A DNA stretch of 64,000 nt, taken from positions 11,857,001 to 11,921,000 of the forward strand of contig NC_061134.1 of assembly GCF_905220365.1 (NCBI RefSeq), written 5' to 3'. This stretch comes from Vanessa cardui. Its lineage: Eukaryota > Arthropoda > Insecta > Lepidoptera > Nymphalidae. Shown one piece after another: positions 13,101 to 24,123 of this stretch. The position numbers were made by a program, and so were the translations under genes. The stretch's first letter is position 1. The number at the start of each line of letters is the position of its first letter. The notes under the pieces were generated by a model, which did not search any database, was not told the origin of the DNA, and was given only the letters and a program-made list of their open reading frames with translations.

Positions 13101-16100
13101 AATAATCATAAGTTTTATTTATCTGTACCTTCAGTAGTGCTCATAAAAAGTAACTTATTGCATCTCTTTCCCCACGTCGCCTTCACATGCATGGCCTTCT
13201 TCCTATGGTTGTTGGGTTGCGTCATAACCCAGCAGAGCACTCTCACACGTTTTGCCAGTTCATCAGCCACCGACCTATCCTCGTCTCTGTGTGCTGGCTC
13301 TTCGCTGCCATGATCTATGACACTTGGTATTGGATGTTTCTCAAGGTCTCGCGCTGATTCCCTAAAATAATGTTCGTCTACATTATTAGTTTTGCACACA
13401 TTTAAATTTAAAAAATTAACCCGTAATTGGTACTAATATAAAAATCTATATAAAGCAAATAAGACTTATTTTATTACATCCAAAGCTATAAAACCTTTTT
13501 TTGTGTTTCTACTATGTAAGCGGCTGGATCCCGATTTTAAATGGATCCATAGACAGTGGCACTTTTTAAATATCAATCGTCCTTTAAATCGTCAAACGCA
13601 ACCATGGGAACTAAGATGTTTTGACTCTTGTTCCTGGAGTTAAATTGGCTTACTCATGATTCAAACACAAGTAATACTGAACGATGGAAGATTATGTGAT
13701 GCATTTATGGTAATTACCCAAAAAGATTTGTATAAAGCTCGACCAAGCACCGGTCGGTTAACTGATATAATTCCTCCCAAATGTTGTCGAAAATTAAATT
13801 TACTTACGATAATAAAAGTACGTATGTTAAAGTTACTTTAGTCAAAAACGCATATAAAATGGAAACTATCTATAATATCCATACAATTTTAGCAGAAAAC
13901 ATTCGATGTAACAAAATTTCTAGCATATTTTAAAAATTGATAAGCGTTTTGTTTTGTTTTAAATATCTAGTAGCAATTATTTCTCTTATCACTTAATGAA
14001 AAACGAATATTTTTGTATCGTATTAAAACTTTAGAAGTTATTTATTTTTATGTTCATATTCTATTTGAATAAAGATTAAGTAAAAATTAGAATGATTTGA
14101 ATAAAAATCTATAATATGATATTTGAAATGGTCGAGACAAAATATTTGTAATATTAAAAAACAATATGTTTCAGTATCCACTTAGAATTTTCATTTTAGG
14201 AAACGCCTTGAGATATTTTACTTCCCGTACCCAGAATTTTTGACTAATATAATTTCGTATATTTATACCAAACACACGTATTTATTTACGAGAAAATAAT
14301 TGAGAAAACGCAATGCAAAAGTATATATGAACGAGTCCATAGAAGATAACATAGAACGTTCTGGGACAAGCTAAATGAATATTAGCGAATTCAAATTTCT
14401 TAGATATGCTGCCAAAGTATATTAATAACTCTTATTCATATCCGTCTAGTTAATATTTGATAGAACGATGTATCACAACTTTCCTAACTATGCAATAACG
14501 TCTAATGTATTTCAAACGTATGAAGCCGATAAATTGATTGATATACATTGTATGGCCGATAAATAATCCATGCATCGAGTTGTCTGATAGTGTATTTCTA
14601 TTCAACTGCATCTTCTCTATTATATATAATAGACTAGTTTTCGCCCGCGGCTTTACTCCCGTTTTAGGGTGATGGTTGCCATGTGTTAGGCAGAAATAGT
14701 AGCCTATATCCTTTCTTGGAATACAAGTTTGCTTCATACCAAAATTCAACAAATTTGGTTCATCGGATTGGTCGTGAGAGAGCAACATATTTATATAGAT
14801 TTATAAAAGCCGGTTTCTCTTACATTTTTGTAATGGATTTTTGTACAAAAATAATATGAAATATAGATTTAATTTAAGGCTCAACGTAATTTTAACGAAA
14901 ATGCACTCGTTACAATGTATTTCTTTACTATGTAGTAATAAAAACAAAATAAATATACACTAATTTTCTCTATTATATATTATATTTATCTGAAAAATAT
15001 TTGAGGTGAAATTTGACGCGTAAAATTGTTCGGTGCTTTTATTTAAATGGTTATTAATAAAATCGAAACTATTTTAGGTGTTGATTAATCAAAGAATCTT
15101 TTAAAATTTAATTATTTTAATTATGAGGGACGATGTTCTCTTCCATTCAGAACGAATTAGATATATGAATTCTAAATAATATCACTTAATAATCGTGTTA
15201 CACATTTACAGTTGTTCCTATTAGGGTTAAAACTGTATTGTACGAATTGAAAATAACATTTAAGACCGTACTTCAATTTTAAAATATTAATAAGACAAAG
15301 AATCAAATAATACTTACTTACTATAATTTTGGATACATTCATTGAAGGATTTTTATGAAAAACCAACCACTGCTTCAATGCGGGTTGGTGGAACTAATCA
15401 CAGTTCTACCAACCCCCATTGGCACAGCGTGGTGGAATATGTACCAAAAGCCTCTCCTTAATGGGAGAGGAGGCATTGGCTCAGCAGTGGGAAATTTACA
15501 GGCTGTTACTATTTATTTATTATTTTTGGGGTTTGGTGTCATATCTATCTTTCTTAAGGTTGCAGGGCCCGAGTATACCGATATGAGTTCACATTTTACT
15601 GTAATTAACATAAAACTGATTATATAAGATTTTAAATTACCTTTTTTTTATTATAATTTATTATTTTTTTTATTTATTTTCACTCATATAATATTACATT
15701 TTTAAATATAAAATACAATCATATAAAATATATTTAAAAATATAAAATACAGAGGCCAACCAGTGGCGGGAACAGGGTCCAAGCCACCGGTGGTCAGGGC
15801 TCCAAAGAACTTCTCACAATACGCGCCGTGCTACTTACGAGACTCTTAAAATATACGTATATAATATAATATCGTAAATATCCCGTAATTAATAACTGAC
15901 TACATAAAAAGTAGTGTCTCTTTTAAAGAAATGCTTTTAAGTTTTCTTTAGGATATAAATAAGTTCAAAGGAAATCCTGCCGAAGAACGTTATATAAAAA
16001 TAATAGCTAGATATCAAATTAATTTGACGATCAACCACTAAAACGAGAAATAACCCGCGGACACAACTAGTTAACTTTATTAAGGACGTATCACGATTAT

Positions 16101-18142
16101 CCTGCTGTCACGTCACGCAAAGCTGCTGCCCCAGATTATATATAAAATAATGCTTAAATTCATCATTCACCATTTATGACAATTTATTCGTCATTTGACA
16201 GAATCCTTCGTTTGTTTTACGAAAAACTCTTGGAAGAAAAACTAGTACAAGTGACGTGTCATTTTATATCTAACATTACTTTACCACGAATATTCTATCC
16301 TAAAAACAATTGCGTAGACCAAATTTCCAGTAATACGAAGCGTAATAATTTGTTTGCCAAATACTAGAAATAATGGTGATAAGGGTTTGCTGAATGCGAC
16401 AGCCAATTCGAGCATCGCCATAATGACTCTTTGAATATTGAAGTATTTTTTATAAAGGAATATTTATAATATAGTTATATTAATTTTTTATAATATAGTT
16501 TAATGTGGCCTTTTGGAGGTTGTGGGGGTTTTGTTTTTCAGTCATTCATGTGGGTGAAGTACATAAAAAGGAAATTTTATTTGACCATACTTTGCTCTCG
16601 ATGTTTTCGTTCATGGCATGATACGGGATCCATTGGTACTGTTAAATTACTTGTCTCACTTTGAACGTGTGACTATCAATTAAGTTAATTGAAAAAATAA
16701 ATTAGAATGAGTAAAAATGTATGTAACTAAAAAATTACTACGAAGAATATTATTTCCAGAAAATTATAGTTGAGGTTGTTGACACATTGAATGCATATAT
16801 TTGAAACGCATATCGTTGATACATATAAAACACTAATTAGTGTCGCCTGTTTTAAATTTACTTTTAGTAAAATAATTTGACATAAATAATTCATGTGAAT
16901 ATATTTTCAGTTAAAAGTTCAATTAGGCAGAATTCAGTAAAGATCAACGGGGATGAAGACCTATAAAAAAATATATAAAAAAATTACGTTGTAACATAAT
17001 TTTATTTTGTAAACAGTAATTGTGCTAAAAGTAGTATTATAAAAACAGATAACACATACACTTTTCTAATGAAAGGATACAAAATACAAGCAAAAAGATT
17101 CAATTTATACAGTAGTCTTATTGACTAATCAGTATAGTGATCTAGACCAAATTAAAGACAGAGCGAGCGATTTCAGCAGATGTATTATTATATAAAAGTG
17201 TGTGACAAATCGGTACGATTTATCAGGCGCTGAAACAACAGCTTTACTTGCTCATTATGTTGTGGGAAAGTATTACTAACACATTCCAAAATACTGACTA
17301 CGGCTGCGAATTTATTGGTAATGGATGTATATAAATTTTACTGTACTATCATTTTTTTATCCAGGATTACATGATTTACAGCAGTTTATAGCTAACAACA
17401 AGGATAGTAAAAAAATTAAAGAGCAACAGTATCATGATAATACAATAGCGACACGCCAAAACCTATTTCGAAATAGTCTAATACTAGCCATCTATTTTAC
17501 TGTTAATCTATAAACGTGAAACTGGACGTGTCAGTATTGTTCTATCACCAATGGAGGCGGAATCGTCCGCAGATATTCATTTGATGCCTTTGATAACCCT
17601 CACCCCTTCGTTAACGAGTGAAACTAGCGGGTAACAGCTAGTTACTCAGATATTTTTTTTGTTTATAATTATTGTTAATATACATGAAGATTAAAACTTA
17701 TTTATAGAAATATTTTCTAAGCAAAAATGTTTTACTGAAATAGTATTTATTTCTTCTAAATGTTATAGGACGAAAAATGTAACACATTTCTATAAAATTT
17801 GATGTTTTTTCTTATTTCTTGTTTTTTTTTTTATTAACTTAACGCCGAAAAATAATATTTTAATTAAAAAGTCATTTTCCATTTATTTTTAAAAACTACG
17901 ATATAGCTTAAAAATATTAAAAATAAGCAGAAGAAAAGCATCATGCGATTTAAGCACAAGCACATAGAATAGTTTACAGAGGCATGCCATAGTTACCTGT
18001 AGGTGGACCAAGCTACATCCCGCGTGAATCCGGCCGAGGTTAGCAGAATGTACGCAAAACTAAAACCGGCGGATATCCCGATCACCAGGGTTAGCACAAA
18101 GCGACGACCCATCGACCTGCCCTCCGCCTGCACAGGGTACAT
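9152..18142 (-). CDS. C1GalTA: Core-1 beta-1,3-galactosyltransferase (C1GalT), 7 coding exons
   Basis: Transfers galactose from UDP-Gal to Ser/Thr-linked GalNAc, making the core-1 (T antigen) O-glycan in the Golgi. Exons, in coding order: 18142-17997, 13361-13129, 12778-12640, 11772-11676, 11422-11296, 10627-10473, 9313-9152. All are GT-AG with matching phases; they total 1,059 nt, 352 aa (human C1GALT1 is 363). A type II signal anchor spans about residues 15-35. The GT31 catalytic domain starts near residue 95 with RVLCWVMT and HVKATWGKRCNKLLFMS. The metal-binding DxD is DDD at 170-172, and the ED of EDAEMG is at 243-244. The family match is strong; the exact insect paralogue (A or a relative) is inferred. 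Introns carry SINEs and a truncated R4-like LINE. Confidence 0.93.
9530..9662 (+). repeat. Dispersed repeat family D, partial copy
   Basis: Contains 'gagttcaagtttgcttcata', 'aatttcatcaaattcggttc' and a 'tttataatattaataaag' end shared with the copies at 14633 and 29508. It lies in the last C1GalT intron. Confidence 0.6.
9664..9780 (+). repeat. RTE-type LINE fragment
   Basis: The + strand translates to VAEMRMLRGMGFTQMDRVRH followed by EYIRG, a recognisable stretch of the RTE-type reverse transcriptase C-terminal region (EMRMLRWM...RxEYIRG). It is very short and inactive. Confidence 0.65.
10155..10190. repeat. (TA)n microsatellite
   Basis: Run of alternating TA of about 36 bp immediately before a SINE, within the C1GalT intron. 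Confidence 0.85.
10200..10392 (+). repeat. tRNA-headed SINE family A, internally deleted copy
   Basis: The head carries pol III A-box-like (TGGCCCAGTGG) and B-box-like (GGTTCAAATCC) motifs, and the end is 'cagcagtgggaaatttacag'. The central ~100 bp present in the copies at 48166 and 60552 is missing. It lies between C1GalT exons 7 and 6. Confidence 0.85.
10473..10627 (-). CDS. C1GalTA: C1GalT coding exon 6
   Basis: Encodes CLQHIGVKAMDSRD, then RFFPFVPKDHLF and GFWYWQYIYYPTDE. The acceptor TACAG at 10628 was chosen because it gives the GxCL...GVKAxDSRD segment expected after the acidic motif and keeps phase. Confidence 0.9.
11296..11422 (-). CDS. C1GalTA: C1GalT coding exon 5 (acidic catalytic motif)
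   Basis: Encodes GYMSGGAGYVLSREALDRF and ends in AEDAEM(G), the GT31 acidic motif near the active site. The acceptor is CTATTTTTAG. Confidence 0.92.
11676..11772 (-). CDS. C1GalTA: C1GalT coding exon 4
   Basis: Encodes YVIVENLRYMLSEHDSRDPI and YFGCRFKPFTAQ, conserved in C1GalT. Clean CAG acceptor and CAG|GTA donor, phase 0 at the end. Confidence 0.92.
12207..12372 (+). repeat. SINE-like family C, decayed copy
   Basis: Only blocks remain: 'cctgatggtaagtgtgacca', a 'cttacagc' core and a 'tgcacaaagccctacca' end, in the same order as the copy at 5247. Confidence 0.5.
12640..12778 (-). CDS. C1GalTA: C1GalT coding exon 3 (DxD metal site)
   Basis: Encodes DSSLPAVKLPVSEGRDYLWA through DADWFLKADDDT. 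The DDD triplet is the Mn2+/UDP-sugar binding DxD of this family. Confidence 0.93.
13129..13361 (-). CDS. C1GalTA: C1GalT coding exon 2 (stem and start of catalytic domain)
   Basis: Acceptor TTATTTTAG|GG. It encodes an acidic luminal stem, then VADELAKRVRVLCWVMTQP and HVKATWGKRCNKLLFMS, the conserved opening of C1GalT/GT31 domains. The exon ends with the first base of an Asp codon. Confidence 0.92.
13540..13660 (+). repeat. SINE-like family C, strongly decayed fragment
   Basis: Contains 'caaccatgggaactaagatg' and 'ttggcttactca', corresponding to internal blocks of family C. It lies in C1GalT intron 1, upstream of exon 2. Confidence 0.4.
14633..14805 (+). repeat. Dispersed repeat family D, best-preserved 5' part
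   Basis: Begins 'gttttcgcccgcggctttac' and runs through 'ccatgtgttaggcagaaata' to 'atttatatagatttataaa'. This copy shows the GC-rich head lost in the other three copies. It lies in C1GalT intron 1. Confidence 0.6.
15376..15513. repeat. SINE family A fragment with inverted piece
   Basis: 15403-15513 is the 3' half of family A (+). Just before it, 15376-15392 (tgcgggttggtgga) is the same family's 'tccaccaacccgca' block in opposite orientation, so the copy was rearranged or two fragments abut. Confidence 0.6.
15655..15855 (-). mobile_element. 5'-truncated copy of the R4/Dong-like LINE
   Basis: The minus strand matches the 3' end of the element at 25384-27530: the same non-coding tail, the 'aggccaaccagtggcgggaa' and 'accggtggtcagggctcc' blocks, and the last few codons, with a small internal deletion. 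Only about 200 bp remain. It lies in C1GalT intron 1. Confidence 0.8.
17997..18142 (-). CDS. C1GalTA: C1GalT coding exon 1 (signal anchor)
   Basis: ATG at 18142 opens MYPVQAEGRSMGRR followed by a hydrophobic segment FVLTLVIGISAGFSFAYILL, the type II membrane anchor. No in-frame upstream ATG is seen nearby; codon 11 is an alternative Met. The donor is AG|GTAACT. A 5' UTR exon may exist further upstream (higher coordinates). Confidence 0.85.
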
Positions 18143-21100
18143 TGCGAATCGACCAAAGACAATATTTTTCCCGCTCTATCGTAATGTGTTCACGCAACGA
18201 AGTGTCAAACGTCTGAACCGTCAAGTATTTGCATTGTAATTATATATTATTTTTTTTTCCATTTGAACGTACGTAGAATAATTTTGCTACGATCATTGTG
18301 ACGACCATGGCGGATGCAGTAACAATGAAGTTATGAGAGTTTTATCTTTTGTTAAATAATTATTTTGTAAACTATTTTTAATATTGTACTGCATAAAATA
18401 TTATTTTAATATTTATTTGAGGTATTTTCAGTTTGCATAGCATATACCCATGTCGCCGTTTTTGTTCTGTTTACAAAGGAGAGACGAATAAAAAATATCC
18501 CAAAAATATCTTACAAAATATTATAAATTTAAAAAAAACCTACTGTATTTAGTTATTGTCGGATTTTAACCATTATGAATAATAATTCCTTAAGCTTACC
18601 GTCGATAAATATACCGAAATACAAATAATAATAATAATATTATATAACAAAAATGCGTTAAAAAGTTTCTCTAAAGGCATTTTTTTTACCGCAAAATAAG
18701 AAATTTGTAAATTGCCCAATGTAGCTAACACGGTTAGGTATATGTGTGTTTGCATGTAGAACTTGATATTTATTGGTAAATATTTAAGAGCAATTTCATT
18801 CAATTCAATGACTATGTTATCAGTTCTAAATATGCTTCCATTAACTATCTCAAATTAGGTCTCGTTTATTACAATCTAGTTTCAGACATACGTATACTGA
18901 AACAAGGCGTTTAAAACATATTCAACCTAGGTATGTCTTTATACAAAGATATAGCATTTATATTTCTTTTGTATAAAGATTTTAGGTAAGATTTATTTCT
19001 TTATGGTTAATCACCGAAAGCAATGCTCAAATTATAACTAAGAATATTTTTACAAATAGGAAGCTACATTATGCAGGAGTGCTGAAATTACAAAATTAAG
19101 TTGGTAAATATATTTGATGAAAACAAAAATCTTTTAAAACTTTTAATTTATGAAAGAAAGTCGGCAAAATCCGTCTAAAAATTTAGTTATTACTTATAAA
19201 AAACAATATTTAGAATTAATTAGACTCCAAGGCATTTCGATTCGTAAAGAGTAGTTATTATATATTTCTACTGCATTTAGAATCAAAAAGAAATACTTTA
19301 CAAAATCTTAACTTTTATTATTTTTTTCGATTGGTATTTTGATAAAAGATCAAAAATCTTTATTACAATTTGGTAAGTGCAACTATATAATGTATTATTA
19401 TTTACCGTATTTCAAAACACTAATAAACGTTCAGCGACGTCACTTCTGTTATATAGGTACTACTTATTTGAGGTTTTAGTTGTAAAGAAGTTAACATTGA
19501 GACGAAAATTAATGATGTTTTTCGAGTTAAAATGGAAGTTGGGTTTAACAAACCAGAATAAAAATAAAAATATCGCATCTTCCCTATTCACATACATTAT
19601 CTGCTCTTATGTGTACAGGTTTATTTGTACAACACTAATATCCTCGCAGGACAGTAATCTTAAAACCAACAACATTTGTTCTATGAATTTTTACAAAATG
19701 TAAGATATCCGATACATTTACTTTCAAGTTTTTATTGTTTTCATTTAGTATTAAGGAGTAATCATTCTTATATACGTATATTATGTGGGTAGTCCACATA
19801 ATGTTAGTCGAAAATTTGTTTCATTTACGCCTCAAAAATCAAAAGAAAGAAGCGACACACAGAGATTAACAGAGTATATTGTCGTATAAAAGGTAATTTG
19901 TAAAAAACATATTTCAAAGTATTCTCGTGTTATTTTGTTGCTGGACATATTAGTGTTTTCTTTACTACCCTGTAGAGTTTTTTATATTCAGAGAAATAAA
20001 TTTAAAATATTTTTTTTTATTGTTGTCATGTATTACTTAAAATATGTACTAGCACAAAAGTTGTCGTTTATGTTATTGGCAACATGGTGTGCTAATCTAT
20101 TCATGTTTTATAAATAACTGCATATTTCGAGTAATAATCGGACGATTATCTGACGAAATATAATGGAATGAATATAGACATGGGTATGTGTGAAATTTAT
20201 TCTAGAACATATTTAGAGCATTAACGACGAGTTATCATGACAACGACCATAAATCTACCAACGAAAAAAAATTTGAAATATTCATATAAGTATGAAAACA
20301 GAATTTAATAGCGACATTTTATTACGACTTCTTTTATTTTTATCTAAACCTTAAATTATAATACAAATATAGTTAACTAAACGCTCGTGTTCATTAAGAT
20401 TAAAGAAGAAGATAATTTACAATTAGTTGTCAACTTTTATGTGATTAGGGCTGTCAGACCTTAAAGGAGAAAACCGGTTTCGGAATCCGAGTTAGTAATA
20501 GCCCTAAAAGCCGGATATACTGTTTTTTTATAATGCGGTATAAAACAAATACCCGAAACTGGATTAATAATAAAAAAATGATACTCTGCCCAATTTTCAA
20601 AAATTGCAATACTTTATTTTGGGAAAATGATGTTATTGTAACATAAATTATTTAAATAATAGAAGAGGGGACGAATTCATAAAATAAATTGACTATCGAA
20701 AAATTATTCTTTGGTTATACTAGTTATTCCTACTTCTCTCGAAAATAATAAAGTGTATCTTTATTTACGTTAAGTTATTGCCTTTTTTTTTCAATTTAGA
20801 AAATCAGGGAAATCATTCTCCTTATTCTGCAAAAGTTCATAGGCCTGTTAATACCAATAAATGCCAGTCAATGCTATAAGTTATGATTTTTTAAATGGTA
20901 TGCGATAATAGAATAGTGGAGAGTTGGTTCTACAGTTTATAGGTATGCAGAAGAAAAGAACTGGAATAATAACAGTATGAAGTAGATCAGGCATCCAAGC
21001 AGTGGGATTTGTTTTTGTGACTGAACATACAATGAGATCAGACATTCATTTGAATAACTGCCATTGTAGTCTATTAGTTCTAGAACACACAAAGAGAAAT

Positions 21101-23949
21101 AACATAACTTTTTCACTGTAGCGCCCTAGCACCCCAGTAAATTTTTCCCTCATTCACAATTGAAACTATTCCTTTATCCTTAGCTATCCATTTATTTAAC
21201 GATAGACATTTTCCCATCATAACCAGCTTAATGTTTGATTATGAAGTATGACAATATTTGAACTTAAATTTCACCCATATCACAGAAATATGACAGAAAT
21301 TTTCAAATAAAAATTCTGTTTTTTATGTTCTATTTTAATATATAAATTTTTACTAACAATAGTTATAGATTGATTATGCAATATTTTTTGAATAATGAGA
21401 AATTATAAACATCTATTTTAATAACCCGTTAGAACTGTATTTTGCAAATACCATTTATTTAAAAAGTAAACACTCGTTGCGGGAACACAGATATTCTTAT
21501 CACATAACAGTTTGACACAATTTATTAACATAAAATTATTTTGACAAATGCTAACCACCACCGTAACTGAAAATGTTATAAGAACAGAAACTATTGTTGA
21601 ATGTTTAAACAGTAATAAGCGTTGTTTGTTTGTTTACATACATAGTAATTTGTTTGTTTTGTTGTTTACACAGGCAGACATACAATAGAATATCCAGATT
21701 ACCAAGTGAAAATGTTATTACATATTGATACATAATAAATACCTTCATGAAATAAATTTAATTATTATCTGTATCAGGTTTATATCTCCTTATTTGATAT
21801 TCCAAATTGTTTTTTTTTTAGGGAGGCCTTTGAGAATATAATAATCCTTGTGTTAAAATTATTGAAGCATTATTTTTTAAAACATTTACAATTAATTACA
21901 AATATTTATTGAGGCCATTTAATTAGTCTAAAGTATAAAAAGCTAAAAGTTAAATATTAGAAAGATTATATATATTTAAATAAAGTATAATTGTAGAATA
22001 TCAATAGTGTTATAATTGCCATTATGTAAAATTCAATTAAAAGACAGTAATGCATTGTTTTATATTTTATAGTCAATAAAATCAATACAAAGTACTTACA
22101 AAATTAATGAAATATTTCATTTTTCCAATAACACCTTTTTTGATTGAAAATTTCACATCAAAAAGTTACAACTAAAAGTTAATAAAAGTTGATAGCATTA
22201 TTGATTGGACAATTAAGAAATAAAAACAATTTACTGCATTTTGATTGGCTATTAAAACATTTTAGAAATATATATTGTCCATAAAAACTGTTACAGTGTA
22301 ATTAAATTTAATACAATTTTACTACAAAAATATCATAGTATTATTTCAATTTAATTATATTTCCAAAGACTTGCCGCTGTGCTATTTTTCAAGTTTATTC
22401 CAAATTTTATTGGGAATTTTCTAAAACATTATATGTACATTTATCTAAATATATACGCCGGTTTAAATATCAAATAAGTTAGTTTTTCAAAACAAATATC
22501 ACAATAATGTTACTGACATAGATTCAAACTGTTTATTATTTACAGAGATTATTACACATTATCAAAAGGAAATAGATACAGGATGTAAGAGCTGGATAAC
22601 ATTAACAATATTATAATTGTGAACTGATTATAATAGCATAAAAATTAAAATTTATACTTACAACCATACTGCTAGTTTGTGATTTACTTTGTTTTGTACG
22701 TATAAATATTTCTTTTATGATTTTTCATTTTATAAAATTTCTTAATGTATTTTTTTCATAATTATCACAATTTCTATACACGAACATTCATGTACACAAG
22801 CTTTTTGATCTACTAACTAGCTAAGTAGCTATTTTGACAAATGTCAATAGACTGATATTATTAGATAACTTGACAGCACGACATTATCTTTTTGATGTTG
22901 CCGTATAATAAAATAATGTCATGTAATTGATTTTATGTCAATGCTACCAGAACACACTTACCTATATCATAAAAAGAAGTTACACCGCATGTAACGCTAG
23001 ACAAATATAGGTCACACTTGTTTGGGAAAAAATATTGGAATAATTAATAAAAGGTATTTAGGGTGTTTTATTTTGCCAATCTATTCCGTAGTTATAATCA
23101 CAGGGACAAGTACTTTTTATGAATATAAATTAAGCTACTTACATTTTTATAGTCTGAATCGCCATCGTGATACATTATGTAAGTATTATATTTTCGAATA
23201 AATGTTTATTTAAGTAATAAAATGGCTTCGATTAACGCATTACTTTATTAAATCAACATTACGAACAAAATCTCATCTGATATATGAGGTTTCCTATTAA
23301 TACGCTTAATTCGTTATAATAAATATAAAAAATAAAAATTAAAGTTATCTATTTATTATATAACAGCGAGTTACTTAATTCTTAACACCAAAATGCAATA
23401 CTTTTTGTTCTTTATTTATTGTCTAAGCTTACATGTACATATTTTATAATATTTAACAAATAAAATTATATTCCGTTAATATAAATAATATTCTACTATA
23501 TTCTATTCTGTTCTATTGTACGCTCAATGGTGATAAATTAAGTTGCTACATATTCAAGAACTATATTGTTTGTTTTGAAAATCATATTTTATGACAGAAT
23601 TGTATCAGATAACCGGAATAATTAAAACTTACTTTCTTATCAGACAAAGGTCAGAATATGTTATTGACATAAGTCTGGATTTGATTATTGTATACATAAT
23701 AATGTAATAAATAAAGCATTTATAATTACATTACAGTACATGATTGCGTATTGTATGTACACATACTAAAATGTTCAATTATTTGTTCAGTTAAAGAATA
23801 ATTTAGCCGTTTGTAACTTCTAAACAATAATATGACACAAATAATTTATATACTTAAATCTTATGAAATAATTTTATCGTAAATAGAAATAAATTAATAG
23901 GATTAACATTTAAAAATGTTCGATATTTTTAATAATGTCTCAACTATTA
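18143..23949. other. Intergenic AT-rich DNA, no gene seen
   Basis: Between the C1GalT start codon and the stop codon of the protease (both minus strand). Small ORFs on both strands have AT-driven low-complexity translations and no domains. It should contain the C1GalT promoter/5' UTR (left) and the protease 3' UTR (right), but I cannot place either. Confidence 0.5.
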
Positions 23950-24123
23950 CTAAGTATTTGAACGTGGCCACACCACACTCTCGATCCAGTCGAGGTATTT
24001 TGCGATGCGTGTATACACTCCCGGCTCGGTTGAGCCGCAGCCGCGACCGAACGAAATGACGCCCACCAACCGGTAATAACCGTCGCTAGCTGTCAAACCC
24101 TGCAGAGGACCACCGGAATCTCC
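23950..24123 (-). CDS. CLIP protease terminal exon 10 (catalytic Ser)
   Basis: Opens GDSGGPLQGLTASDGYYRLV, then GVISFGRGCGSTEPGVYTRI and AKYLDWIESVVWPRSNT before TAG. The catalytic Ser is codon 325. Confidence 0.95.
   Translation of the reverse strand, partial: GDSGGPLQGLTASDGYYRLVGVISFGRGCGSTEPGVYTRIAKYLDWIESVVWPRSNT

Noticed and set aside
18003..18239. Plus-strand ORF of 78 codons
   Set aside because: It is the shadow of C1GalT exon 1, whose minus-strand reading gives a membrane anchor and correct splice phase.
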